NCBI RefSeq assembly: GCF_014596935.1
Contig: NZ_JACVXC010000001.1
Span: 1,102,117 to 1,166,116 of the forward strand
Reading direction: 5' to 3'
From: Aestuariibaculum suncheonense
Lineage (GTDB): Bacteria > Bacteroidota > Bacteroidia > Flavobacteriales > Flavobacteriaceae
Length of the DNA: 64,000 nucleotides
Below are positions 49,179 through 59,220 of the stretch, one piece after another. Both the position numbers and the translations under genes were made by a program. The notes under the pieces are model-generated. The model was not told the DNA's origin. It ran no database searches and saw only the letters and a program-made list of their open reading frames with translations. Numbering within the stretch: the stretch's first letter is position 1; every line of letters begins with the position of its first letter.

Positions 49179-49574
49179 TAATAGATTAAGTAAACTATGT
49201 CCCTCTCTTTTATTTAAAACGCGTATTAATATTAAATATTTTTTAGGGTTATTTAAGTTCTGTAACTTTTAAATATATGTCCTTTTTAAAATGTTACCCG
49301 TATTTGGTTTAAAACGACTTAGATGCTGCTAGGATTGTTTTAAAAAAAACTTTTTACATAAATAAATCGCTTGATTATAAAAATTAACAATGCAACTAAT
49401 ATTAACAATAGAAACTAATAAAATTTAATTATGAAAAATCACCAAAAACTAAAAATTAAATTCCTAAAAAGAATATTCAAGTAAATTGAATGCTTTATCG
49501 TTAAATAGTTTTATGGTAAAACTATGTAGTATTAAAAATATTACCAACTTAAATATAAATATGAATTCTAATTT
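49179..49574 (+). other. Intergenic region before SusC pair 2
   Basis: This 396-nt gap holds a 17-codon ORF at 49431-49484 (MKNHQKLKIKFLKRIFK) preceded by a leader like that of real genes. It may be a leader peptide, a relic of an earlier susC start, or chance. No other feature was seen. Confidence 0.35.
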
Positions 49575-52500
49575 ATGAACCAATTACAAAAACAAAAATT
49601 AGGTAATTCCAAAAGCGGGATTTTTCTTTTCGTCTTTTTAGTATGTAATATATTATGGGTAAACGCTCAGAATATAAATGTAAGAGGGCAAGTACTAGAT
49701 TCTAAAGGCGTTCCCTTGCCAGGGGTTAATCTTTTAGAAAAAGGTACAAATAACGGGTCTGTTACCGATTTTGATGGAGAATTTACCATTAGTGTTAAAA
49801 ATGAAAAGTCTATTTTAGTTTTAAGCTACATAGGCTTTAAAACTCAAGAAGTTCCAGTAAAAGATAATAAAATAATTAATATCGTTTTAGAAGAAGATAC
49901 AGAGTCCTTAGATGAAATAGTAATTGTAGGATATGGCCAACAGAACAAAGTAACAGTAACAGGAGCGATCTCGTCAATAGGAACAGAAGAGTTAACGAGC
50001 TCTCCAAGTGCTAGTGTTGCAAATGCTTTAGCGGGTAAGGTAACTGGTTTAAACTCAATACAGTATTCGGGACAGCCCGGAGCAGATAGTGCACAACTTT
50101 TTATACGTGGTGTAGCTACATTGTCTCAGGGGAATTCGCAACCCTTAATTATGGTGGATGGTGTAGAACGTAGTTTTACGCAGATTGATCCAGAAGAAAT
50201 CTCAGATATTACTATATTAAAAGATGCTTCTGCTACAGCTGTTTACGGTATAAGAGGAGCCAATGGTGTAGTGTTAGTAACCACAAAAAGAGGTAAAGTA
50301 GGTGAAGCCAAAATATCAGCGGGATATTCTTATGGTATACAATCCCCAGTAAGGCTACCTGACTTTGTAGATAGTTATACTTATGCCACTATTTATAATA
50401 GGGCTCAATTAGGAGATGGAATTGCAGAGGAGCAATTAAAGTTTTCACCAGAAGTAGTAGAAGCTTTTAGAACAAAATCCAATCCGGTATTATATTCAGA
50501 TGTAAACTGGATGGATTACGTTATTCGTTCAACATCTCCAATGTCAAAGACTAATTTTAATGTTTCTGGGGGGACTGAAGGTGTAAGATATTTTATGTCT
50601 GCCAGTTATTTAAACCAAGAAGGAATGTTTAACACCTTTGGAACAGGTACAGGAGAAAACTTTATCTATAAGCGTTATAATTACCGTTCAAATATAGATA
50701 TTGATGTAACTAAAACCACTGAACTCTCCTTTACACTTGGAGGGAGAAGTGAGCAAAGGCAAGAACCAGAAGTGGCAGAGTCTCAAGATCAGTTGTTCAG
50801 ATTTTTATACAGATCTGTGCCTTACAGTTCACCGGGAATAGTTGATGGTAAATATGTTCAAGACAACGAAGAATATATTCCTGGAGCGACTATTGATGCA
50901 TTATCACGTTATTATGGACGAGGTAGTTTTACACGTGTTACTACAGTTTATAATTTTGATTTAGCATTAAATCAAAACTTAGATGCAATTACAAAGGGGT
51001 TAAAGTTTGGAGTTAAGGGGTCTTACAATCGTAATGCGGTACAAACTAAAATCCGCCAGACCTCACCTGATGTTTACACTGCTTTTTATGCTAGAGATTT
51101 TGACGAGACCCTTGCAGCTGATGATGAAACATTAGTATTCCCAAAAACTTCAACGGGAGGCCGTGTAGGCTATAGTGAATCTTATGGAAAGGATAGAAGT
51201 TGGTATCTGGAAGCTACTTTAAACTATAACCGTAGGTTTGGAGACCACGAAGTAAGTGGTTTATTATTATACAACCAACGATCTAATTATTATCCTGGAG
51301 GTAATTTTAATTATTTGCCAAGTGGTTATGTAGGTAGTGCTGCACGTGCAACTTATAACTACAAAAGAAAGTATATGGCGGAGGTCAATATCGGGTATAA
51401 TGGTTCTGAAAACTTTGCCAGAAACGTTAGATATGGATTTTTCCCAGCTTACTCTTTAGGTTGGGTAGCTAGTGAGGAATCTTTCCTTAAAAACAATTCG
51501 GTAATTAGTTATTTAAAATTGAGAGCTTCTTATGGAAAAGTAGGTAGTGATAATTTAGGTAGTAATAGATTTTTGTATTTACCAGACGGATATCAAGTAG
51601 GTACTGGAAATGATTCTTATAATTTTGGGGTAGATGTACCATCAAACCAAAACGGTTATATTGAAACCAGATTAGGAAACCCTCTAGTTACATGGGAAAC
51701 TGCCATTAAGCAAAATTACGGGTTTGACCTTAAGCTTTTCAATAATAAATTAGCGCTAAATCTAGACTATTTTATTGAAAACAGAGAAGATATTTTAACC
51801 ACAAGAAATACAGTTCCATCAATAGTAGCAGTAACCTTACCAGCAGTAAACATAGGTAAAGTACATAATGAAGGGTATGAAATTAATTTGAGATGGGATG
51901 ATAAAATTGGATCTAGTTTTAACTACTGGATTAATCCTAACATGTCTTATGCTAAAAACGAAATTGTTTTTATGGATGAGATAAAACAAAATTATGATTA
52001 CCAATATAGAACAGGTCAACCAGTAGGCCAGCCATTTGGGTACATATTTAGTGGTTTTTACAGTGAAGATGATTTTAATGTAGATGGAAGTTTGAAAGAT
52101 ACTTTTCCTGTTCCAGCTTCTTCTGTTCAGGCAGGTGATGCTATTTATCAAGATATAAATGGAGATGGGTTTATTGATACTCAAGACCAAAAACCTATTG
52201 GGTTTTCAGAGTATCCACAGTATACCTTTGGTTTAAATGCAGGTTTTAAATACAAGAATTTTGATTTTAGAATGTCTTGGGTAGGTACAGAAAATGTTTC
52301 TAGAATTTTAGGGGAAGTAAGACAACCATTTGGAGAAACAGATAACTCAACGTTGCTCCAGTGGTTTGCAGATAACAGTTGGACACCAGAAACAGCAGAC
52401 ACAGCAACACTTCCAAGAATAACTTTTAATAATCGTGCCAATAACTTTAGCAATTTATCTGAGTTGTACCAGTTGGATGCTTCATACATTCGATTGAAAA

Positions 52501-52700
52501 CTTTAGAGATAGGATACAATATTAAGTCACCTTTTATTAAAAAGATTGGAATCAAAAATCTTAGGTTATATTCTAACGGATATAATTTGTTGACTTTTGA
52601 TAAGTTGGACGGGTTGGTCGACCCAGAATCAGGTACAGGCAACAGAGCCACATATCCTGCTATGAAAATATATAATGTTGGTGTTAATTTGAACTTTTAA
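49575..52700 (+). CDS. SusC-type TonB-dependent transporter (pair 2)
   Basis: A 1041-residue outer-membrane transporter. Signal to about 32 (WVNAQN), carboxypeptidase-regulatory-like domain (~33-115, VRGQVLDSKGVPLPGVNLL, VLSYIGFKTQE), TonB-box-like DEIVIVGYGQQ, plug with ILKDASATAVYGIRGANGV, then the barrel to a C-terminal NLNF. It differs considerably from pair 1, so it probably takes a different oligosaccharide. It is followed 11 nt later by its SusD partner and then a second SusCD pair, one of the rare tandem arrangements. Confidence 0.97.
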   Translation: MNQLQKQKLGNSKSGIFLFVFLVCNILWVNAQNINVRGQVLDSKGVPLPGVNLLEKGTNNGSVTDFDGEFTISVKNEKSILVLSYIGFKTQEVPVKDNKIINIVLEEDTESLDEIVIVGYGQQNKVTVTGAISSIGTEELTSSPSASVANALAGKVTGLNSIQYSGQPGADSAQLFIRGVATLSQGNSQPLIMVDGVERSFTQIDPEEISDITILKDASATAVYGIRGANGVVLVTTKRGKVGEAKISAGYSYGIQSPVRLPDFVDSYTYATIYNRAQLGDGIAEEQLKFSPEVVEAFRTKSNPVLYSDVNWMDYVIRSTSPMSKTNFNVSGGTEGVRYFMSASYLNQEGMFNTFGTGTGENFIYKRYNYRSNIDIDVTKTTELSFTLGGRSEQRQEPEVAESQDQLFRFLYRSVPYSSPGIVDGKYVQDNEEYIPGATIDALSRYYGRGSFTRVTTVYNFDLALNQNLDAITKGLKFGVKGSYNRNAVQTKIRQTSPDVYTAFYARDFDETLAADDETLVFPKTSTGGRVGYSESYGKDRSWYLEATLNYNRRFGDHEVSGLLLYNQRSNYYPGGNFNYLPSGYVGSAARATYNYKRKYMAEVNIGYNGSENFARNVRYGFFPAYSLGWVASEESFLKNNSVISYLKLRASYGKVGSDNLGSNRFLYLPDGYQVGTGNDSYNFGVDVPSNQNGYIETRLGNPLVTWETAIKQNYGFDLKLFNNKLALNLDYFIENREDILTTRNTVPSIVAVTLPAVNIGKVHNEGYEINLRWDDKIGSSFNYWINPNMSYAKNEIVFMDEIKQNYDYQYRTGQPVGQPFGYIFSGFYSEDDFNVDGSLKDTFPVPASSVQAGDAIYQDINGDGFIDTQDQKPIGFSEYPQYTFGLNAGFKYKNFDFRMSWVGTENVSRILGEVRQPFGETDNSTLLQWFADNSWTPETADTATLPRITFNNRANNFSNLSELYQLDASYIRLKTLEIGYNIKSPFIKKIGIKNLRLYSNGYNLLTFDKLDGLVDPESGTGNRATYPAMKIYNVGVNLNF

Positions 52701-52711
52701 ATTTAATAATC

Positions 52712-54463
52712 ATGAAAAAGTATAGATTATTTTTACAAATAATAGCCAGCTTATCATTTGTAATGATAAGTTGTGAAGAAGTGGAAATAGGAGATAATTT
52801 TTTATCCAAACCACCAGGAGGTGATGTTACCATAGATTCAGTATATGCAAACTTAGAAAATGCAGAAGGCGCATTAACCTCTGCATATGCCACATTACCT
52901 TATGGGCTTCCTGTGGCATGGCAACAAGGGCGTGATAAAATGAATATGGATATTTTAGAAAGTCTGACGGATCTCTCTCAAAGTTATCTTACATGGGGTG
53001 GTGTAAACCGTTTTTATTATTCAGGGACTTATGATGCTGGATTGGAAAATTGGAATAATCACACCAAGTATAATTATTATAAAGAAGGTAGTTGGTTAGG
53101 TATCAGACGTGCATATACTTTTATAGAAAATATTGATCGCGTCCCTGATGCAGACCAAGCAACTATAGACAGACTAAAGGGAGAAGCTTTGATGATTATT
53201 GCCGTACAATATGCCGAAATGTTTAGATACTACGGAGGATTGCCATGGGTAAATAAAGCATTTAAAGCGACAGATGATACCTATACTCCAAGAATGACAG
53301 CAGAAGCAACCATGGACTCCATTGTAGGGGTTATAGACCGTGCAGCAGCTTTATTGCCATGGGAGGTTGAAGATTTAAGTAATAATGAAGGACGTTTTAC
53401 TCGTGCCGCAGCCAAAGCTCTAAAAGTAAGAGTTTTACTTTTTGGAGCAAGCCCGTTATTTAATAGTACACAGCCTTTCCGGGAAGGAGAAGCATCTGAT
53501 TTAAAAATGACATGGTTTGGAGATTATGATGCTGATCATTGGCAAAATGTAGTAGATGCATGTGAAGATTTTATTAACGACCTACAATCAAATGGGTTTT
53601 ACAGTTTGGTAAATACAGGAAATCCTAGGCAAGACTTTAAAAGTGGTTACTATGATAGAGGCTTAACAGAAATTCTTATTACAACTCGCGATAGATTCAG
53701 GTCTAATTGGGGTTACTATTTTTATCAGGCATGTAATTTTGGTATAGCAAGACCCTCGCAAGAATTAGTGGATATGTACCCTATGGCAAATGGAAAAAGT
53801 ATTGATGACCCAACCTCTGGATACGATGCAAGTAATCCATATATAAATAGGGATCCACGTTTGTACGAAACTGTTCTTGTAAACGGAGATAGCTATGTTG
53901 GTCGTAAAGCAGAATTGTATATTGGAGGAAGAGAAAGAACAGGTCAGAATGTGCCGGGCGCAGGATCAGGGTACAGGCTTCGTAAATTTTTCTTAGATGG
54001 AAATGCTGCCACCTCTATTAACTCTGTAGTACAATATCCATATTTACGTTTACCTGAAGTGTATTTAAGTTACGCCGAGGCTTTGAATGAACTTAATGAT
54101 GGACCAACAGCAAAGGCTTATGAATACCTTAATAAAACAAGACAACGTGTAGGAGTAGGTGATGCGCCAACAGGTCTTACAAAAGAACAGTTTAGAGAAG
54201 AGGTGCTTACCGAGCGTGCAAGAGAATTTGCTTTTGAAGAAATACGTTGGTTTGATTTGGTTCGTTGGAAAATGCCGTTTATTCAGCCGCATGGCATGAA
54301 TATTACTAGAGATAATGCTACAGGAAATTTATCATACGAGGTTTTTGAAACGACACCAAAAAGAGCATGGGTTGAGAGTTGGGATACTAAATGGTATTTA
54401 AATGCTTTTCCTTCAGACGAGGTCAATAAAGACTATGGTTTAGTTCAAAACCCAGGCTGGTAG
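52712..54463 (+). CDS. SusD-type glycan-binding lipoprotein (pair 2)
   Basis: A 583-residue SusD-like lipoprotein (VMISC, Cys21). N-terminal helical blocks (LKGEALMIIAVQYAEMFRYYGGLPWV across two motifs, AAAKALKVRVLLFGASPLF) and the C-terminal LPEVYLSYAEALNEL, ERAREFAFEEIRWFDLVRWKM and closing QNPGW identify the family. It pairs with the SusC 11 nt upstream. The longer insert around residues 280-400 (DPRLYETVLVNGDSY, GAGSGYRLRKFF) is the subtype often found with lyase/rhamnose loci, though specificity is not inferred from this. Confidence 0.95.
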   Translation: MKKYRLFLQIIASLSFVMISCEEVEIGDNFLSKPPGGDVTIDSVYANLENAEGALTSAYATLPYGLPVAWQQGRDKMNMDILESLTDLSQSYLTWGGVNRFYYSGTYDAGLENWNNHTKYNYYKEGSWLGIRRAYTFIENIDRVPDADQATIDRLKGEALMIIAVQYAEMFRYYGGLPWVNKAFKATDDTYTPRMTAEATMDSIVGVIDRAAALLPWEVEDLSNNEGRFTRAAAKALKVRVLLFGASPLFNSTQPFREGEASDLKMTWFGDYDADHWQNVVDACEDFINDLQSNGFYSLVNTGNPRQDFKSGYYDRGLTEILITTRDRFRSNWGYYFYQACNFGIARPSQELVDMYPMANGKSIDDPTSGYDASNPYINRDPRLYETVLVNGDSYVGRKAELYIGGRERTGQNVPGAGSGYRLRKFFLDGNAATSINSVVQYPYLRLPEVYLSYAEALNELNDGPTAKAYEYLNKTRQRVGVGDAPTGLTKEQFREEVLTERAREFAFEEIRWFDLVRWKMPFIQPHGMNITRDNATGNLSYEVFETTPKRAWVESWDTKWYLNAFPSDEVNKDYGLVQNPGW

Positions 54464-54527
54464 GATTTAATATAAAACGAAACAAAATCTAGCATAAATA
54501 ACTCAAGCTAATCGAAAAAAATAGAAA

Positions 54528-57356
54528 ATGAATAACTATTCGAGAATAAAACGTAGTGTTCTTTGGTGTCTGCTGGTAAGTTTATCATGCGTGTCATATT
54601 CAGTAGTGGCACAAAACCAAAATGTAGCTATCACAAAGCAGGATTCTACGGCAATTAAAAATCAACTGCTTAATACATTGGTTTCAGAAACCATAGAAAC
54701 AGGTAATAATGAACAATTAAGTAAACAACATTTAACATCAGCAATTAATAAGGTGTCTGGTAAAGAATTGGAGAAGACCCTATCTTTCAATCCTGCCAAT
54801 TCACTTTATGGCCTTTTACCAGGTCTAACGGTTCTTCAAAATGGAGGATCAGCAGGGTTTAGAAATCCAAACTTATATGTAAGGGGATTAAACTCTTTAA
54901 ACAGCAATGCTGTTTTGGTTTTGGTTGATGGTGTTGAAACTGATATAAGTACTATCGCTACTTTATCTATTGAGAGTGTGGAGGTATTAAAGGATGCGGC
55001 AGCTTTGGCAATTTATGGTCATCGTGGGGCCAATGGTGTTTTGTTGGTAACTACCAAGCAAGGTATACCTCAAAAAATGGATGTAAATGTTAACTATCAA
55101 AATGGTATAACTACAGCTGTTGGACATCCTGACTTTTTAGATGCCAGCGGTTATGCACAAGCATTTAACCAAGCAAGATTGAATGATGGACTAACTCCTT
55201 TGTATTCTCAGTCAGACATCCAAGCATATGCTAATGGCAGCTCACCTACCTTTCATCCTAATGTAAATTGGGTAGATGAAGCTTTGCGTGGCAGTGGAAC
55301 CAAAATGAATTTCAATACGTCTTTTCGTGGAGGTAGTGACAAAGTATTATACTATGCAGCCATTAACTACCAAGCAGAAAATGGCTTGTATGATGATAAA
55401 GGGTTAGAAGAATATGAGACACAAATTAAATACGATCGTGTAAACTTTCGAACTAATTTAAATATTGATTTGACTTCAACAACAGATCTTGTTGCGCGTG
55501 TATATGGTAGTATAGATGAATTATACGAGCCAGGTTCAGGTAATGGAGGTGGTATAATTAGTGCTATTTATAACACTCCAGCAAATGCTTACCCTGTAGT
55601 AAACTATAACGGCAGATGGGGAGGTACTAATTTGTACGGAAATAATCCAGTGGCTCTTATCAATTCCACAGGGTATCGTAAAAATCAAGGTACAGCTATT
55701 GGTATTAATGCTACATTAAAACAAGACTTGGCGGCTGTTACCAAAGGATTATCAGGAGAGCTAACGTTAAGGCATCACAACCAAGCGACTTCAACAGATG
55801 GGCAGACTAAAGATTTCCTTTACGAAGAATTAACACAAAATGCGACAACCATGGATACGATTTCTCAATTATACGGTGAGGATTCGGCATTAAGTGCTTT
55901 TTCGGGTAATGGGTTTACAGAGAGGTTTACTAGTTTTATGGGGAAATTTAACTATGATAAACAGATTAATGATAATACCATTAATTCATTTGTGATGTTT
56001 AATCAAGATAAATATGTAGGAAGAGGTCAGTATACAACTTTTTTACGCCAAAATTTAGCAGCCAATATACACTATGGTTATAAAGATAAATATTTGGCCG
56101 ACCTTACAGTATCTTATGCAGGATCTAGTGTGTTACCTAAAGATCGATTTGAGTTTTATCCAGCAGTATCCGCAGCATGGGTAGTTTCAGAAGAAGATTT
56201 TATTGCAGATGATTCATGGGTACAGTATCTAAAATTAAGAGGGTCTTTTGGATATGCAGGTAGTGATAGGATACAATTAAATACCGAAGATCAAAGTTAT
56301 AGTGGTGTTGGGTCTTATTTATTTACACAAAATAACTCCACGGCTGGAAGTATAGCTGAAGGACGCTTAGGAGGAAATCCAAAGATGGAAAGAGCCATGA
56401 TGGCTAATGCAGGTTTAGACGTTAATTTCTTTAAAAAATTAAATTTGTCGGTTGATGCTTTTTACAACAGAAGAACTAATATTTTAGTATCTACTGGCGG
56501 ACTAACATCAGATGTTATAGGAGTGGGAGCTCCTTTACTTCCTGTAGGAGAGGTGGAAAATAAAGGGTTTGAAGCTTCGTTGACTTGGCAAGATCAAATA
56601 TCAGATTTTAACTATTCAGCAACGGCTATGTTTTCTTATGCTAAAAATAAAATCATTGAATCGGGAGAAGCCCCGCAACCATATGAATATATGAGAAGAA
56701 CAGGAAAGCCTATCGGGCAAGCTTTTGGCTTGATTTCAGATGGATTCTTTAGCAGCCAAACAGAAATAGACAATAGTCATCCACAATTATTCTCATCTTT
56801 ATTGCCAGGTGATGTTAAATATGTAGACCAGAATGGAGATAATGTGATCGATAATTTTGATCAAGTAGCTATGGGTTACAGTTACATACCAGAGATGTAT
56901 TTCTCATTAAATTTGCACGCAGATTACAAGGGACTTGGATTTAATGCTATTTTTCAGGGCGTTGCCAACTTAACTGTAAATTTAAACACTCCGAGTGTTT
57001 ACAGACCGTTAGTAAACAACAGCAATATTACAACATTCTCAAATAATGCTTGGACGCCAAGTAATATGAATACAGCTACCTTACCAAGGTTAACAACATT
57101 AGATAACGATAATAACTATCGTAATAATGATATTTGGTTGAGAGATGGTGATTACATTAAATTGAGAGCTTTAGAGTTTTATTACAGTTTACCAAAAGTG
57201 TTCTTAAGTAAATTTGGCGTCGATTATTTTAAAATTTCATTACGAGGTACTAATCTTTTTTCTTGGGATGATATAGACCAATTAGACCCAGAAGCACTGT
57301 CCATTAACTATCCGTTAATTAAAACGTTTAATATGGGTGTGGAGTTTACTTTTTAG
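54528..57356 (+). CDS. SusC-type TonB-dependent transporter lacking the N-terminal regulatory-like domain (pair 3)
   Basis: A 942-residue transporter with signal to about 29 (SVVAQN). The carboxypeptidase-regulatory-like beta-sandwich of the other two SusCs is missing; about 50 polar residues lead straight to the plug (VSGKELEKTLSFNPANSLYGLLPG, split; VEVLKDAAALAIYGHRGANGV), then a barrel ending in a C-terminal EFTF. This is about 90-100 residues shorter than pairs 1 and 2. Whether the short N-terminus still couples to TonB by a conventional box is unclear. It precedes its SusD by 13 nt and follows pair 2 by 64 nt. Confidence 0.94.
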   Translation: MNNYSRIKRSVLWCLLVSLSCVSYSVVAQNQNVAITKQDSTAIKNQLLNTLVSETIETGNNEQLSKQHLTSAINKVSGKELEKTLSFNPANSLYGLLPGLTVLQNGGSAGFRNPNLYVRGLNSLNSNAVLVLVDGVETDISTIATLSIESVEVLKDAAALAIYGHRGANGVLLVTTKQGIPQKMDVNVNYQNGITTAVGHPDFLDASGYAQAFNQARLNDGLTPLYSQSDIQAYANGSSPTFHPNVNWVDEALRGSGTKMNFNTSFRGGSDKVLYYAAINYQAENGLYDDKGLEEYETQIKYDRVNFRTNLNIDLTSTTDLVARVYGSIDELYEPGSGNGGGIISAIYNTPANAYPVVNYNGRWGGTNLYGNNPVALINSTGYRKNQGTAIGINATLKQDLAAVTKGLSGELTLRHHNQATSTDGQTKDFLYEELTQNATTMDTISQLYGEDSALSAFSGNGFTERFTSFMGKFNYDKQINDNTINSFVMFNQDKYVGRGQYTTFLRQNLAANIHYGYKDKYLADLTVSYAGSSVLPKDRFEFYPAVSAAWVVSEEDFIADDSWVQYLKLRGSFGYAGSDRIQLNTEDQSYSGVGSYLFTQNNSTAGSIAEGRLGGNPKMERAMMANAGLDVNFFKKLNLSVDAFYNRRTNILVSTGGLTSDVIGVGAPLLPVGEVENKGFEASLTWQDQISDFNYSATAMFSYAKNKIIESGEAPQPYEYMRRTGKPIGQAFGLISDGFFSSQTEIDNSHPQLFSSLLPGDVKYVDQNGDNVIDNFDQVAMGYSYIPEMYFSLNLHADYKGLGFNAIFQGVANLTVNLNTPSVYRPLVNNSNITTFSNNAWTPSNMNTATLPRLTTLDNDNNYRNNDIWLRDGDYIKLRALEFYYSLPKVFLSKFGVDYFKISLRGTNLFSWDDIDQLDPEALSINYPLIKTFNMGVEFTF

Positions 57357-57369
57357 GTCAATTTAATTA

Positions 57370-59043
57370 ATGATAAAAAAATCAAATATGAAATATATAC
57401 AAATAGTTTTAATGGTTTTGAGCTTGTTTTTAAGTTCATGCGATTATCTAGATTATGATGAAAAAGATTATCTTCTGCAGGAGGATATTTATTCAGATTT
57501 AGAACGTGTAAATTCAGCTTTAACTGGTATTTATGTGGCGCTACCATCGGGTTTTAATCAAGAAGGAGGTGCTATGTTGGCCTCAGCTTCTGATGATGCT
57601 GTATTTGCACAAGACGCTAGTTCCATACATAAATATTTTAATGGAGCTTGGGGTCCTGCACAGACACTGGATTCTAAATGGAGCTATTTTACTGCCATTA
57701 GACGTGCTAACCGTTTATTGGAAGAAGTAGAAAAGTATCAGTATGAAGATCGTTTGTATGATAAGGATCCTGTATATGATGTGTTAATGGAAGAGTTGGA
57801 ACGTAAGAAATTCGAGGCTAGAACACTACGCGCGTTTTACTACTTTGAACTAGCCAAACGTTATGGAGATATTCCTTTGATTTTGAAAACATTGACCGTC
57901 GAAGAAGCAAATTCGGTCTCTAAAAATTCTTTTCAGGAAATCATTGATTTTGTAGTGAGCGAATGTACAGCTGCGGCCCCTAATTTACCTCTTAGCTATC
58001 AAAATGAACGAGAAAAGGAAACCGGCCGTGTAACAAGAGGGGCAGCATTGGCAATAAAAGCAAAAGCATTATTATATGCAGCGAGTCCTTTACATAATGC
58101 ATCTAATAATCAACAAGCGTGGCGAGATGCAGCACAAGCGGCTTACGAGGTCATAGATTTAGGCCAATATTCGCTTAACTCAAATTATTCATCAGTATTT
58201 AATAATTACAATGCAAATAATAGAGAATTGATCTTAGAGAGTAGAGAAGGACCAAGTAATTATTTTGAAAGAACAAACTTTCCAGTAGGCTATGTGGGGG
58301 GGCAATCAGGAAATACACCAACTCAAAATTTAGTAGATGCCTATGAAATGAAGGCTACAGGTCTTGCGATTGATCACCCAAGTTCTGGTTATAATCCAAA
58401 CAACCCATATGCCGGAAGAGATCCACGATTAGCTGAAACTGTTATTTATAATGGTTCTAATTTTAAGGGGCAGACAGTTGAAGTTTTTGAGGGTGGACGT
58501 AATGGATCCCCTTTGCGATATGCCACAGAAACAGGTTATTACTTGAGAAAATATGTGGATCAAACTATAAACTTAGAAATTCCTAATGTTACTCAAAAAG
58601 AACATACATGGGTGTTGTTTAGATATGCAGAGGTATTACTTAATTACGCAGAAGCGATGAACGAAGCTTATGGGCCAGAAGATCCAGCAACATTTGGTAT
58701 GACTGCCTTACAAGCCGTTAATGAGATTCGTGCCAGATCTAGCGTTAGTATGCCTCCTTTTCCATCTGGAATGTCTAAAGAAGAGTTTAGAACAAAGTTA
58801 AGAAATGAAAGGCGTGTAGAGTTAGCTTTTGAGGCGCATAGATTTTGGGATATACGTCGTTGGAAAATAGCAGAAGAAACTACCAATATTTATAAAATGG
58901 AGGTAACAAATACAGGAAGTAGTTTTACATACACTAAAGAACTTTTAGAAACTAGACCATTTGAGTCTAAAATGTATTTATATCCTATACCTTTTTCGGA
59001 AACGGTTGTCAATCCTAATATGATACAAAATGCAGGGTGGTAA
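57370..59043 (+). CDS. SusD-type glycan-binding lipoprotein (pair 3)
   Basis: A 557-residue SusD-like lipoprotein (FLSSC, Cys24 from the first ATG). An ATG at 57388 (MKYIQIVLMV) gives a more usual 18-residue signal and may be the true start. Family blocks: ARTLRAFYYFELAKRYGDIPLI in two parts, GAALAIKAKALLYAASPLH, LFRYAEVLLNYAEAMNEAYG, LRNERRVELAFEAHRFWDIRRWK and closing MIQNAGW. It probably covers the short SusC upstream. A strong hairpin follows, ending the two-pair transport operon. Confidence 0.95.
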   Translation: MIKKSNMKYIQIVLMVLSLFLSSCDYLDYDEKDYLLQEDIYSDLERVNSALTGIYVALPSGFNQEGGAMLASASDDAVFAQDASSIHKYFNGAWGPAQTLDSKWSYFTAIRRANRLLEEVEKYQYEDRLYDKDPVYDVLMEELERKKFEARTLRAFYYFELAKRYGDIPLILKTLTVEEANSVSKNSFQEIIDFVVSECTAAAPNLPLSYQNEREKETGRVTRGAALAIKAKALLYAASPLHNASNNQQAWRDAAQAAYEVIDLGQYSLNSNYSSVFNNYNANNRELILESREGPSNYFERTNFPVGYVGGQSGNTPTQNLVDAYEMKATGLAIDHPSSGYNPNNPYAGRDPRLAETVIYNGSNFKGQTVEVFEGGRNGSPLRYATETGYYLRKYVDQTINLEIPNVTQKEHTWVLFRYAEVLLNYAEAMNEAYGPEDPATFGMTALQAVNEIRARSSVSMPPFPSGMSKEEFRTKLRNERRVELAFEAHRFWDIRRWKIAEETTNIYKMEVTNTGSSFTYTKELLETRPFESKMYLYPIPFSETVVNPNMIQNAGW

Positions 59044-59067
59044 AATATTAATATCATAGAAATTTAT

Positions 59068-59108
59068 AAAGGCTGTCTTGATTCAAACGAGACAGCCTTT
59101 ATTATTAA
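59068..59108 (+). terminator. Intrinsic terminator after the tandem SusCD genes
   Basis: A perfect 11-bp stem AAAGGCTGTCT (59068-59078) / AGACAGCCTTT (59090-59100) with an 11-nt loop ends in TTT followed by ATTATT. It lies 25 nt after the pair-3 SusD stop. Confidence 0.85.
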
Positions 59109-59220
59109 AGGCTCTTAAGATAAAATTATCAAAGACTTTTTTGTTACTATTTTGTTTTTCTGACTTATTCATGGAATAAATAGTACTAGAAATATGATTT
59201 ATTATAACAGTTTTATTTAA

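Noticed and set aside
52181..52651. 156-codon minus-strand ORF inside susC pair 2
   Set aside because: Lies wholly opposite a clear TonB-dependent transporter gene; no independent protein features.
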